A stretch of 64,000 nt of DNA from an uncultured Chitinophagaceae bacterium (GTDB lineage: Bacteria > Bacteroidota > Bacteroidia > Chitinophagales > Chitinophagaceae). Position numbers and translations under genes: made by a program. Under the pieces are notes generated by a model. That model saw only the letters and a list, made by a program, of their open reading frames with translations, ran no database searches and was not told where the DNA came from. Positions 43,934 to 51,668 of the stretch are shown here, one piece after another (the stretch's first letter is position 1; the number at the start of each line of letters is the position of its first letter). The stretch is taken from contig CALCII010000011.1 in the NCBI GenBank assembly GCA_937907395.1, positions 930,001 to 994,000 on the forward strand, read 5' to 3'.

Positions 43934-43967
43934 AAAAAAAGAGCATCTATCAGATGCTCTTTTTTTT
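43934..43967. terminator. Bidirectional terminator upstream of recN
   Basis: GAGCATCT and AGATGCTC with a 3-base loop, flanked by 7 A and 8 T. It ends the CT398-type gene on the minus strand. Confidence 0.9.
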
Positions 43968-43981
43968 ATAAGTTGTTGAAT

Positions 43982-44734
43982 TTAGATTTCAACTGTATCG
44001 TTCAGATCTGTGTCAACGAGGATACGTCCGCAGTTTTCGCAAACAATTATTTTTTTGCGCTGACGGATTTCACTCTGGCGCTGAGGAGGAATGGTGTTGA
44101 AGCAACCACCACAGCTGTCACGAACAATAGGTACTACAGCCAGTCCGTTACGGTAACTGGTGCGGATACGTTCAAAACTGTGCAGTAAGCGTTCTTCAAC
44201 GGCTTCTCTTGCAGCCGAAATTTCTTTGCGGAGTTGAGTTTCTTCTTTCTCCGTATCGGCAATGATTTTATCGAGTTCACCTTTTTTGTGTTCGAGGTTT
44301 TTCTCTTTATTGCCTACCGATTTTTTTGCTTTTTCCAGCAACTCACTTTTCTCTAACAATTCTTCGTTGGCATCTTTGATATGCTTTTCTGCAAGTTTTA
44401 CTTCCAGAGATTGCATTTCAATTTCTTTATTGATCGCTTCAAACTCACGGTTATTCTTTACGTTCTCACTTTGCTTTTCGTATTTCTTTACGAGGGCCTG
44501 GGCTTCTTTAATCGCTTCTTTTCTGCTTTCAATGAATTCCTGGATACCGTTGATTTCTTCTTCAATTCTGAGGCGACGGGCATGGAGGCCTTCGATTTCG
44601 TCTTCAAGGTCTTTTACTTCCATGGGTAATTCACCTTTCAGAATCTGAATTTCATCCAGCTTGCTTTCAATCTTTTGCAGGTGAATGAGCGCCTTCAGTT
44701 TTTCTTCAACGGAGTATTCTTTTGTTGCAGGCAT
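43982..44734 (-). CDS. CT398-like coiled-coil zinc-ribbon protein
   Basis: A 250-residue protein. The first 190 residues are an almost uninterrupted charged coiled coil (ESKLDEIQILKGELPMEVKD and following heptads), and the last 50 contain a C4 zinc ribbon: CGGCFNTIPP and VCENCGRIL. This is the layout of CT398-type proteins, implicated in flagellar or transcription interactions in other phyla but of unknown function here. It is downstream of the Nif3-like gene (38 bases between) and is probably cotranscribed; that pairing is common in Bacteroidota. Confidence 0.88.
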   Translation of the reverse strand: MPATKEYSVEEKLKALIHLQKIESKLDEIQILKGELPMEVKDLEDEIEGLHARRLRIEEEINGIQEFIESRKEAIKEAQALVKKYEKQSENVKNNREFEAINKEIEMQSLEVKLAEKHIKDANEELLEKSELLEKAKKSVGNKEKNLEHKKGELDKIIADTEKEETQLRKEISAAREAVEERLLHSFERIRTSYRNGLAVVPIVRDSCGGCFNTIPPQRQSEIRQRKKIIVCENCGRILVDTDLNDTVEI

Positions 44735-44772
44735 ATGCTTGTTTGAATTTTGAATGTTTTAATCAGTACAGT

Positions 44773-45870
44773 TTACCTGTAATATTCAACAGGATTGGTT
44801 TTCACTGTTGATTTAAGGACGGCAAAGGTAGGGAATTTTTGGGTGAGGAAATCACTCAGCAGGTCAATTGTAAATTGTTCACTTTCCCAATGCCCGATGT
44901 CGGCCAGCACCAGCTTCCCGTCGGCATCAAAAAACTCATGGTATTTCACGTCGCCGGTAATAAAAACATCAGCTCCGGCTGCAACCGCTGTTTTGGTTAG
45001 AAAGCTGCCAGCACCGCCACAAAGCGCCACTTTCCGGATTGGTTTCTGCAGTAACGGGGTATGCCGGATTACCTCCAACCGAAACTCTTTTTTCAACAAA
45101 TCCAGAAAGTCTTTTTCGCTTACCGGTTCTGGCAAAGAACCTGTCAATCCTGCTCCAACGTTTTGAAAATCATTGCTTAAGGAAATAATATCATAAGCTA
45201 CTTCTTCATAGGGATGTGCCTGTTTCAGTGCCCTGATTAATGATTGTTCCAGCCACACAGGGAAGATGACTTCCACTTTAATTTCTGCTTCATAATGCCG
45301 TTCTCCCTGCTTTCCAACGAACGGATCGGTTCCATCTCCGGCTTTAAAACTGCCCGTACCGGAACTATTGAAACTACATTCGCTGTATTGGCCAATATGT
45401 CCGCCCCCCGCTTGGAACAAAGCTGAGCGGACTGCCTCTGCATGTGCTTCCGGAACAAAGGTGTACAGCTTTTTGAGCAGGGAGGTTTTAGGCGAAAGAA
45501 TGGAGACATTTACCAGGCCCAGTTTTGCCGCCATGGCAGCATTCACCCCGCTGATGATATTGTCCAGGTTGGTATGAATGGCATAAATAGCGATGTCATT
45601 TTTGATCGCTTTTATGATCGTTCGTTCTACATAATTACGGCCGGTAATTTTTTTTAGGCCGCTAAAAATGATGGGGTGATGCGCTACAATAAGATTGCAT
45701 TTTCGCTCAATAGCTTCTTCCACTATTTTTTCTGTTGCATCAAGGCAAACAAGTATGCCTTTACATTCGTCAACAGCAGTACCTGTAAGTAGTCCACTGT
45801 TATCATATGATTCCTGAAGTACCGGTGGTGCCCACAGTTCCAGTTGCTGAATAATGTCCCGTATTTGCAT
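44773..45870 (-). CDS. Nif3-like dinuclear metal-center protein
   Basis: A 365-residue protein of the NIF3/YbgI family. The metal-binding residues are in LIVAHHPIIFSG and AIYAIHTNLDNI at the N-terminal half and ADVFITGDVKYHEFFDADGK at the C-terminal half. The inserted middle domain (about 100 residues, PII/CutA-like) is of the long bacterial form. Function uncertain; members have been linked to GTP cyclohydrolase-like folds. Confidence 0.92.
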   Translation of the reverse strand: MQIRDIIQQLELWAPPVLQESYDNSGLLTGTAVDECKGILVCLDATEKIVEEAIERKCNLIVAHHPIIFSGLKKITGRNYVERTIIKAIKNDIAIYAIHTNLDNIISGVNAAMAAKLGLVNVSILSPKTSLLKKLYTFVPEAHAEAVRSALFQAGGGHIGQYSECSFNSSGTGSFKAGDGTDPFVGKQGERHYEAEIKVEVIFPVWLEQSLIRALKQAHPYEEVAYDIISLSNDFQNVGAGLTGSLPEPVSEKDFLDLLKKEFRLEVIRHTPLLQKPIRKVALCGGAGSFLTKTAVAAGADVFITGDVKYHEFFDADGKLVLADIGHWESEQFTIDLLSDFLTQKFPTFAVLKSTVKTNPVEYYR

Positions 45871-45979
45871 GGGATAAAATTAAAATAAAAAGCTTCCCGA
45901 ATATGTGTAAATACTGGTCAACTTTTTTTGATACAGTGCGTTATATTGCTCATCTATTCTCAACCACAAAACAAAAAAC

Positions 45980-46450
45980 ATGAAAATTGAAGTTGGACAA
46001 GCGGCTCCATTATTCGAACTGTACGATAGCGAAAAGAACAAGGTTTCCCTTGCAGAGCTGAAGGGAAGTAATGTGTTATTGCTGTTTTTCCCCCAGGCGT
46101 TCACCGGAGTTTGCACCAAAGAATTATGTGCCATCCGTGATGATATTGCCCGTTACAGCAATGCCAACGCAAAAGTCTTTGGTATTTCGGTTGACTCGGT
46201 GTTTACTTTGAACAAATTCAAACAAGACCAGGGGTACAATTTCCCTTTGCTGAGCGATTTTAACAAAGAAGTTTCCACTGCTTACGGGTCCATTTATAAC
46301 GATTGGATTCTGGATATGAAAGGTGTTTCCAAACGCAGTGCTTTTGTTATTGATAAAGACGGAGTTGTGCGTTATGCCGAAGTATTGGAAAGTGCCGGAG
46401 ACCTGCCCAATTTTGAAGCAGTCCATGAAACCCTGAACAGTTTAGGCTAA
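45980..46450 (+). CDS. Peroxiredoxin (AhpC/TSA, BCP-like)
   Basis: A 156-residue thioredoxin-fold peroxidase. The peroxidatic Cys is in PQAFTGVCTKELCAIRDD, with a second Cys five residues on, and Thr/Arg positions fit the family. It reduces hydrogen peroxide or alkyl hydroperoxides. No N-terminal signal, so it is cytoplasmic. A terminator follows. Confidence 0.9.
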   Translation: MKIEVGQAAPLFELYDSEKNKVSLAELKGSNVLLLFFPQAFTGVCTKELCAIRDDIARYSNANAKVFGISVDSVFTLNKFKQDQGYNFPLLSDFNKEVSTAYGSIYNDWILDMKGVSKRSAFVIDKDGVVRYAEVLESAGDLPNFEAVHETLNSLG

Positions 46451-46472
46451 AATGATAAGGATTTATACCTAG

Positions 46473-46508
46473 AATGGCGGAAAACTCAGGATTTCCGCCA
46501 TTTCTTTT
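46473..46508 (+). terminator. Terminator of the peroxiredoxin gene
   Basis: AATGGCGGAAA and TTTCCGCCATT form an 11-bp stem with an 8-base loop, followed by TCTTTT. Confidence 0.88.
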
Positions 46509-46566
46509 ATGGGGATTTTAGCAAAATTTCTTGTTATTTGGATATAATAAATTTAGATTTGTATCG

Positions 46567-46917
46567 TTGAAACGGGCATTTTATATAATAACCTTTATCC
46601 TGTTAACGACCACCGGGGCTATGGCACAATCTGCCAGACCCAATGGTTCGGGTCAGGATGTCCGTGTAAAATTGGTCCGTTTTTATCCCAACCCGGCCAC
46701 TACAATTATCAACTTCGAATTTCAGCAAGACCTTACGCTTTCCAATTACTCTTTTAAAGTTTACAACTTTATTGGTAAAAAAGTATTGGAGCTGAATAAT
46801 ATCACATCACGAACTGTGGTAAATCTCAATGATTATTTCAGAGGTGTTTATATCTTTCAATTGACCGATCGTAATGGACAAATTGTTGAAAGTGGAAAAT
46901 TCCAGGTTGTTAAATAA
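46567..46917 (+). CDS. Secreted mini-protein consisting of a T9SS sorting domain
   Basis: About 116 residues from a TTG at 46567: signal peptide KRAFYIITFILLTTTGAMA followed by QSARPNGSGQD, then a complete type A C-terminal sorting domain (VKLVRFYPNPATTIINFEF, YNFIGKKVLELNNI, GVYIFQLTDRNGQIVESGKF, ending QVVK). There is essentially no cargo between signal and sorting domain. Another TTG at 46531 is the only earlier start. A TTG-N20-TAGATTTG promoter-like pattern (46531-46561) ends right before 46567, so the start is uncertain. The protein may be a decoy, an attachment tag or a remnant of a longer cargo gene. Confidence 0.7.
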   Translation: MKRAFYIITFILLTTTGAMAQSARPNGSGQDVRVKLVRFYPNPATTIINFEFQQDLTLSNYSFKVYNFIGKKVLELNNITSRTVVNLNDYFRGVYIFQLTDRNGQIVESGKFQVVK

Positions 46918-46945
46918 TCCGAATCATTCAATCAATTTATAATTT

Positions 46946-46974
46946 GAAGAGGCTGAGATGCCTCTTCTTTGTTT
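46946..46974 (+). terminator. Terminator of the mini T9SS gene
   Basis: GAAGAGGC and GCCTCTTC with a 6-base loop, followed by TTTGTTTT. Confidence 0.8.
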
Positions 46975-46993
46975 TACAAAACTCTGGTACAAC

Positions 46994-48166
46994 TTACAGC
47001 ACCTGTACAATCAGAAACTTCAGGTAATGTGTATTCTCCCATCCCCAAACAATCGGGTGATCGGCGCTTTGTGTTTGGAAGGTAACCTGGCGTATTTGCC
47101 GGCGGGCATCTTTGGCTGCCATTTGTATGATTTCAAGAAACAGATCCGGCTGAACCAGGTTGGTGCAGGATGAGGTAACCAGGAACCCACCAGGCTTCAC
47201 CAGTTTCATGCCCCGCAGGTTGATTTCCTTATATCCCGTAATGGCTTTTTGAATGGTTGCCCGTGATTTGGTAAACGAAGGTGGATCCAGCATCACCACA
47301 TCATATTTTTTTCCTTCTTTCACCCATGTTTTTAACACATCAAATGCGTTTACACATTCAAAACGGCATTTGTCGGCAACACCATTCAACTCAGCATTTT
47401 TATTGCACATCGCAATTGCACTTTCGCTGATGTCAAGTCCGTGAACCGATTTGGCACCATAATGCGCTGCATGAATTTCAAACGTACCTGTATAAGTAAA
47501 AGCGCCCAATACATCGGCTCCTTTTACGATATGCTGAATGGCTCTGCGGTTATCCTGCTGATCAAGGAAATAGCCGGTTTTTTGTCCGTTCATCAGGTCC
47601 ACATGAAACTTCAAACCATTTTCATTGATGATAATGTTCGTATCAAACGGGTCACTCAGAAAGCCTTTCTGCTGTTGCAATCCTTCCAGTTCACGTACAG
47701 GCACATCATTTCGTTCATAAATTCCTTTGGGGGAGAAAATGCGGTTAATGGCATTAACAATGGCCGGTTTCCAAACATCAATTCCATAAGCTAAGGACTG
47801 GATCACAAAATGATCGTTGAATTTGTCTACAATCAACTGCGGAAGACCATCAGCTTCACCAAATATCAACCGGCAGTTTTCGGTGTAGCCCAGCTGTTGC
47901 CGGTAGTTCCATGCCTGGTTCAACCGGTTGTAGAAGAATTCTTCGTTGATTACTTCCTGCTGGTTATGGGTAAGCAACCGAACCTGGATTTGCGACTGCG
48001 GATTGTAATAACCCCGTCCCAGAAATTTTTCATCATGAGTACAAACATCCACAATGTCACCAGCCTGGGCAGTGCCGTTCAGTTTTTTGATTTCATTTCC
48101 AAAAATCCAGGGATGCCCGTTTAAAACACGGTAAGAGATATTTCGGTTCAGGATTACTTTAGCCAT
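46994..48166 (-). CDS. Class I rRNA methyltransferase with PUA domain (RlmI-like)
   Basis: A 390-residue protein started at the ATG at 48166 (MAKVILNRNISYRVLNGHPW). The PUA domain is at the N-terminus (GHPWIFGNEIKKL, AGDIVDVC), followed by the RlmI/RlmK-type middle (GLPQLIVDKF) and the SAM-binding Rossmann domain (VLGAFTYTGTFEIHAAHYG, VHGLDISESAI, YDVVMLDPPSFTKS). The DPPSF motif is typical of m5C 23S rRNA enzymes of this family. A TACCTTTG-like element lies seven bases upstream. Confidence 0.88.
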   Translation of the reverse strand: MAKVILNRNISYRVLNGHPWIFGNEIKKLNGTAQAGDIVDVCTHDEKFLGRGYYNPQSQIQVRLLTHNQQEVINEEFFYNRLNQAWNYRQQLGYTENCRLIFGEADGLPQLIVDKFNDHFVIQSLAYGIDVWKPAIVNAINRIFSPKGIYERNDVPVRELEGLQQQKGFLSDPFDTNIIINENGLKFHVDLMNGQKTGYFLDQQDNRRAIQHIVKGADVLGAFTYTGTFEIHAAHYGAKSVHGLDISESAIAMCNKNAELNGVADKCRFECVNAFDVLKTWVKEGKKYDVVMLDPPSFTKSRATIQKAITGYKEINLRGMKLVKPGGFLVTSSCTNLVQPDLFLEIIQMAAKDARRQIRQVTFQTQSADHPIVWGWENTHYLKFLIVQVL

Positions 48167-48240
48167 AGCGGGCAAAGGTATTCGTTAAATTCAAAGAAGC
48201 AAGCAGCATTAAAGGGTGATATCGTTTCTTTGTAAGTACA

Positions 48241-48612
48241 ATGAGAAAATCTGTATTGTTTGCTGTAGTTATTTTGTTCACGTTTCTTTCTGCCTGTGAA
48301 AGAGAGAAACCGGCCGATCTTACAGGAGTGTTCAAAGCCCGGGTTGCCGATGCATTATGTGCAAATGTTATTGTGGAAATACAAGACAGCTCTTACTATC
48401 AGTATGGAATGGATTGGACCAATAACACAGGGAAGTCGTATCAACATGTATTTACTGTGATCAATAATTGTGAGTTTGCCGGCAAAGACCTGAGACCCGG
48501 AGAATCATTCTTGTGTAAAATTGTAACCAGTGCCGATCAGGGAAATTGTTACACCTGCCTGGCCGTTATGCAAACGCCTCCACTTGCGCATCTCATAAAA
48601 GTTGTTCAATAA
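48241..48612 (+). CDS. Small lipoprotein, tandem pair member 1
   Basis: A 123-residue lipoprotein with lipobox LSAC at residues 16-19 (FTFLSACEREK). The mature domain has conserved cysteines in DALCANVIVEIQD, VINNCEFAG and QGNCYTCLAVMQ. Family unknown. It is followed six bases after its stop by a gene of the same length with the same pattern. Confidence 0.75.
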   Translation: MRKSVLFAVVILFTFLSACEREKPADLTGVFKARVADALCANVIVEIQDSSYYQYGMDWTNNTGKSYQHVFTVINNCEFAGKDLRPGESFLCKIVTSADQGNCYTCLAVMQTPPLAHLIKVVQ

Positions 48613-48618
48613 AATACT

Positions 48619-48990
48619 ATGAGTTATTTACGTTTTTTGCCAGCCGTTGCAACCTTCCTCTTACTATCAGCATGTACCGTACCAAAGCAGGCATCTTCCC
48701 CTGTATATAAGGGTAAGCTCTTGGCCGCTTATTGTGCCTTTTATGTGGTTGAAATTCAGAACCCCGATGTGTTTGAAGAGGGGATTGACTGGCGCACCGG
48801 CGAAGGCACCATTATCAGCAATGCATTTACAATCGGCAATTTCTGCGATTTTTCGGGGAGCAGCATCAAGGTAGGTGACACCTTCGAATACCAGGTACTG
48901 AAAGACTCTGTTTCCAATAACTGCATGGTTTGCCTCGGTTACCTGGAAGCACCTTCCCTATACAAGAATATCCGGGTTGTGAAACAGTAA
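48619..48990 (+). CDS. Small lipoprotein, tandem pair member 2
   Basis: A 123-residue lipoprotein (lipobox LLSAC, FLLLSACTVPK). Alignment by eye to its neighbour keeps the Cys positions (AAYCAFYVVEIQN, IGNFCDFSG, SNNCMVCLGYLE), the EGIDW motif and the ending RVVKQ. The two genes are therefore a tandem duplication and probably have related roles in the envelope. The function is unknown. Confidence 0.75.
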   Translation: MSYLRFLPAVATFLLLSACTVPKQASSPVYKGKLLAAYCAFYVVEIQNPDVFEEGIDWRTGEGTIISNAFTIGNFCDFSGSSIKVGDTFEYQVLKDSVSNNCMVCLGYLEAPSLYKNIRVVKQ

Positions 48991-49071
48991 TTTCTTTTCT
49001 GATTCACCCTTTTTCGGGCGGTTTTATCTCAAATAGAGCTGCAATCGAGACAATTTGTCCCAATTCCGGGC

Positions 49072-49101
49072 TTGGCAGTATTCTTGCCGAACGTACCTTT
49101 G
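49072..49101 (+). promoter_or_regulatory. Promoter of grpE-dnaJ
   Basis: TTG (49072-49074), 19 bases, then TACCTTTG (49094-49101). It lies 27 bases before the grpE ATG and rules out the in-frame TTG at 49072 as start. No CIRCE element is visible. Confidence 0.6.
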
Positions 49102-49128
49102 CCGACAATTTTACTTTTTACCGATAAA

Positions 49129-49692
49129 ATGACGAACGAAATGGCAGAACAACATGTGCAAAATGAAGTAAATGAAACCCCGCTGGGTGAATTGAATACC
49201 GATGATACCGTTGCAGGAACCAATCACCTCAACGAAGCAATTGGTGAAGAGAGCGAAATTGAAAAGCTGAAAGAAGCAGTGGAAGAAGAAAAAAAGAAAT
49301 ACCTGTATCTCTTTGCCGAGTTTGATAATTTTAAACGCCGTACTTCCAAAGAACGACTGGAACTGATACAGACGGCCGGTAAAGAAGTGATTACCTCACT
49401 CCTGGAGGTATTGGATGATGCCGACCGGGCTGAAGCCGAGCTGGCAAAGAAAGGTCAGCAGGAGGAAGGAGTGAAGCTGGTGTTCCATAAACTCCGCAGC
49501 ATTCTTCAAGGCAGAGGATTGAAACTGATGGAAACAAAAGGGCAGCCTTTTGATGTGGACAAGCATGAAGCCATCACCGAAATTCCGGCACCAACAGATG
49601 ACCTGAAGGGAAAAGTGCTGGATGAAATTGAAAAAGGATACCTGCTCAACGATAAAATCATCCGCTTTGCAAAAGTGGTGGTGGGTAAATAA
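49129..49692 (+). CDS. grpE: Nucleotide exchange factor GrpE
   Basis: GrpE releases ADP from DnaK. The protein is 187 residues from the ATG at 49129; a downstream ATG at 49141 is also possible. An acidic N-terminal region is followed by the long coiled-coil (VEEEKKKYLYLFAEFDNFKR) and the C-terminal beta domain (GQPFDVDKHEAITEIPAP, LNDKIIRFAKVVVGK). It is followed by dnaJ with a gap of 75 bases. dnaK is not in the window. Confidence 0.93.
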   Translation: MTNEMAEQHVQNEVNETPLGELNTDDTVAGTNHLNEAIGEESEIEKLKEAVEEEKKKYLYLFAEFDNFKRRTSKERLELIQTAGKEVITSLLEVLDDADRAEAELAKKGQQEEGVKLVFHKLRSILQGRGLKLMETKGQPFDVDKHEAITEIPAPTDDLKGKVLDEIEKGYLLNDKIIRFAKVVVGK

Positions 49693-49767
49693 TTCACGAA
49701 TGAATCAATTTGAAAATTTGAAAATGATCTGTAAGCGACCATTTGCAGATGATCAAATGAACATATT

Positions 49768-50934
49768 ATGAAAAGAGATTATTACGAAATATTAGGTGTT
49801 GCGAAAGGCTCAACTGCCGATGAGATTAAAAAAGCTTACCGGAAAGTGGCCATGCAGTATCACCCGGATCGTAATCCAGGTAACAAAGAAGCCGAAGAGA
49901 AATTCAAGGAAGCTGCTGAAGCGTATGAAGTACTGAGCGATGCAGACAAGCGTGCCCAGTACGATCGTTTTGGCCATGCCGGCATGAGCGGCAACGGACG
50001 TGGATTTGGTGGCGGACAGAACATGAACATGGATGATATCTTCAGCCAGTTTGGTGATATTTTTGGCGATGATATTTTCGGAAGCTTTTTTGGAGGTGGT
50101 GGCGGACAACGCAGAGGTGGCGGCGGTGGAAGAGCCCGTGGCGTAAGAGGAAGTAATCTGCGTGTGCGGATTAAACTTACATATGAAGAAATTGCAAAAG
50201 GCGCCAGCAAAACCATCAAGGTTAAAAAATATGTGAGCTGCGGAACCTGTGGCGGCAGCGGAGCAAAGGATAAATCTTCTGTTCAAACCTGCGGCACCTG
50301 TGGTGGCAGCGGACAGGTAAGACGGGTACAGAACACATTCCTGGGACAAATGCAAACTGTAACCACTTGTCCTACATGCAATGGCGAAGGAACTACCATC
50401 GCTAATAAATGTACCAGTTGTAAAGGCGAAGGACGTGTTTATGGTGAAGAAAACATCACCATTGAAATTCCTGCAGGTGTGCAGGAAGGAATGCAGTTAA
50501 GTATGTCCGGCAAAGGTAATATGGGAGAACGGGGTGGCATGCCCGGGGATTTGATTGTGCTGATTGAAGAAGAAGCGCATCCCCAGTTACACCGTGATGG
50601 ATTGAATGTGGCATTCGATCTTCATATTTCATTTACAGATGCTGTCTTTGGCACACAGGTGGAAGTGCCAACGATCGACGGCAGGGCCAAGATTAAAATT
50701 CCAGCAGGAACACAGAGCGGAAAAATTTTCCGGTTGAAAGGAAAAGGATTTCCTGCTGTGCAGAGTTATGAAAAAGGAGACCAGTTGATTTACGTTAATG
50801 TGTGGACACCCCAACATGTATCATCGGAAGAAAAATCCATGTTGGAAAAACTGCAGAATTCGCCCAACTTTCAACCCAAGCCCGACAAAGGAGAAAAGGG
50901 ATTTTTTGAAAGAGTACGGGAAATGTTCAGCTAA
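49768..50934 (+). CDS. dnaJ: Chaperone protein DnaJ
   Basis: DnaJ delivers substrates to DnaK and stimulates its ATPase. The 388-residue protein has the J domain with HPD (MQYHPDRNPGNK), a Gly-rich linker (FGGGGGQRRGGGGGRARG), four CxxCxGxG zinc repeats (CGTCGGSG, CGTCGGSG, CPTCNGEG, CTSCKGEG) and the C-terminal substrate-binding domains. It is type I (DnaJ proper). A terminator follows. Confidence 0.97.
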   Translation: MKRDYYEILGVAKGSTADEIKKAYRKVAMQYHPDRNPGNKEAEEKFKEAAEAYEVLSDADKRAQYDRFGHAGMSGNGRGFGGGQNMNMDDIFSQFGDIFGDDIFGSFFGGGGGQRRGGGGGRARGVRGSNLRVRIKLTYEEIAKGASKTIKVKKYVSCGTCGGSGAKDKSSVQTCGTCGGSGQVRRVQNTFLGQMQTVTTCPTCNGEGTTIANKCTSCKGEGRVYGEENITIEIPAGVQEGMQLSMSGKGNMGERGGMPGDLIVLIEEEAHPQLHRDGLNVAFDLHISFTDAVFGTQVEVPTIDGRAKIKIPAGTQSGKIFRLKGKGFPAVQSYEKGDQLIYVNVWTPQHVSSEEKSMLEKLQNSPNFQPKPDKGEKGFFERVREMFS

Positions 50935-50953
50935 AAGCATTGATCATAATTGG

Positions 50954-50981
50954 AACGGGTGAGGATCTCACCCGTTTTTTT
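50954..50981 (+). terminator. Terminator of grpE-dnaJ
   Basis: AACGGGTGAG and CTCACCCGTT, 3-base loop, then TTTTT. Confidence 0.92.
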
Positions 50982-51076
50982 ATTCGCATCGTTTAAGGAT
51001 TTACATTGGTAATTCCGGGCTTCCTGTTTTATTGTTATTTTAGTTGCTCCGGTACTGAAGCCGGTTTCTTGCAAAC

Positions 51077-51523
51077 ATGAGCGATTCATTGATCTACTCT
51101 ATTCCCGCACGGTTTCGTAAAATTGAAAACCTGCACATACTTTTCTGGCTCATCAAAGATGCCTGCTGGGCACTGAACTGGCATATCCCTGCATTGATTA
51201 TGATTGTCCCAACACTTGGCGCTGCTGTGTTGATTGCCTGGCAAACCCGTAAGATTTTTTCTGAGTTAATGCACAACCTTGCTGTACTCTTCTGGATTGT
51301 GGCCAACTGTACCTGGATGATTGGCGAGTTTTATGCAAAAGATGAAGGAGAACTGGCCCGTCATATTGCAGTGATTCCCTTTGCAATCGGGTTAATCATT
51401 CTTGCTGTTTATTACTTCCGTCATTTCACCCAGTTTCGTTTCCGTGAGCAAATGGAAAAGCAAGCGGAGCAGGTTCTGGAAGAGGAAAAAACGCATGCAA
51501 CAGATCAGAAAACCAGCAATTAG
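51077..51523 (+). CDS. Membrane protein of unknown function
   Basis: A 148-residue protein with about four membrane helices (HIPALIMIVPTLGAAVLIAW, LAVLFWIVANCTWMIG, IAVIPFAIGLIILAVYYF) and a charged C-terminal coiled region (REQMEKQAEQVLEEEKTHAT). I do not recognise the family. It is alone between dnaJ and aspS. Confidence 0.65.
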   Translation: MSDSLIYSIPARFRKIENLHILFWLIKDACWALNWHIPALIMIVPTLGAAVLIAWQTRKIFSELMHNLAVLFWIVANCTWMIGEFYAKDEGELARHIAVIPFAIGLIILAVYYFRHFTQFRFREQMEKQAEQVLEEEKTHATDQKTSN

Positions 51524-51591
51524 GATCGGGTTCCTCTGCCTCTCAATCACTATCTTTGCGGCCGTTGAATATAGAAGGTTCAAGATGTTAC

Positions 51592-51636
51592 AGAGGTTCA
51601 AAAGGTTCAATTGTTAGTTTAACCTTTTCAACCTCT
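51592..51636. repeat. Inverted repeat in the aspS leader
   Basis: AGAGGTTCAAAAGGTT and AACCTTTTCAACCTCT are a 16-bp inverted repeat with one mismatch and a 13-base loop. More GTTCAA/CTTGAAC units follow. The region lies between a TATCTTTG -7-like element (51551) and the aspS start, so it would be in the 5' UTR. Confidence 0.5.
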
Positions 51637-51668
51637 TGAACTTTTCAACTTTTTTAAACTATTGATAT

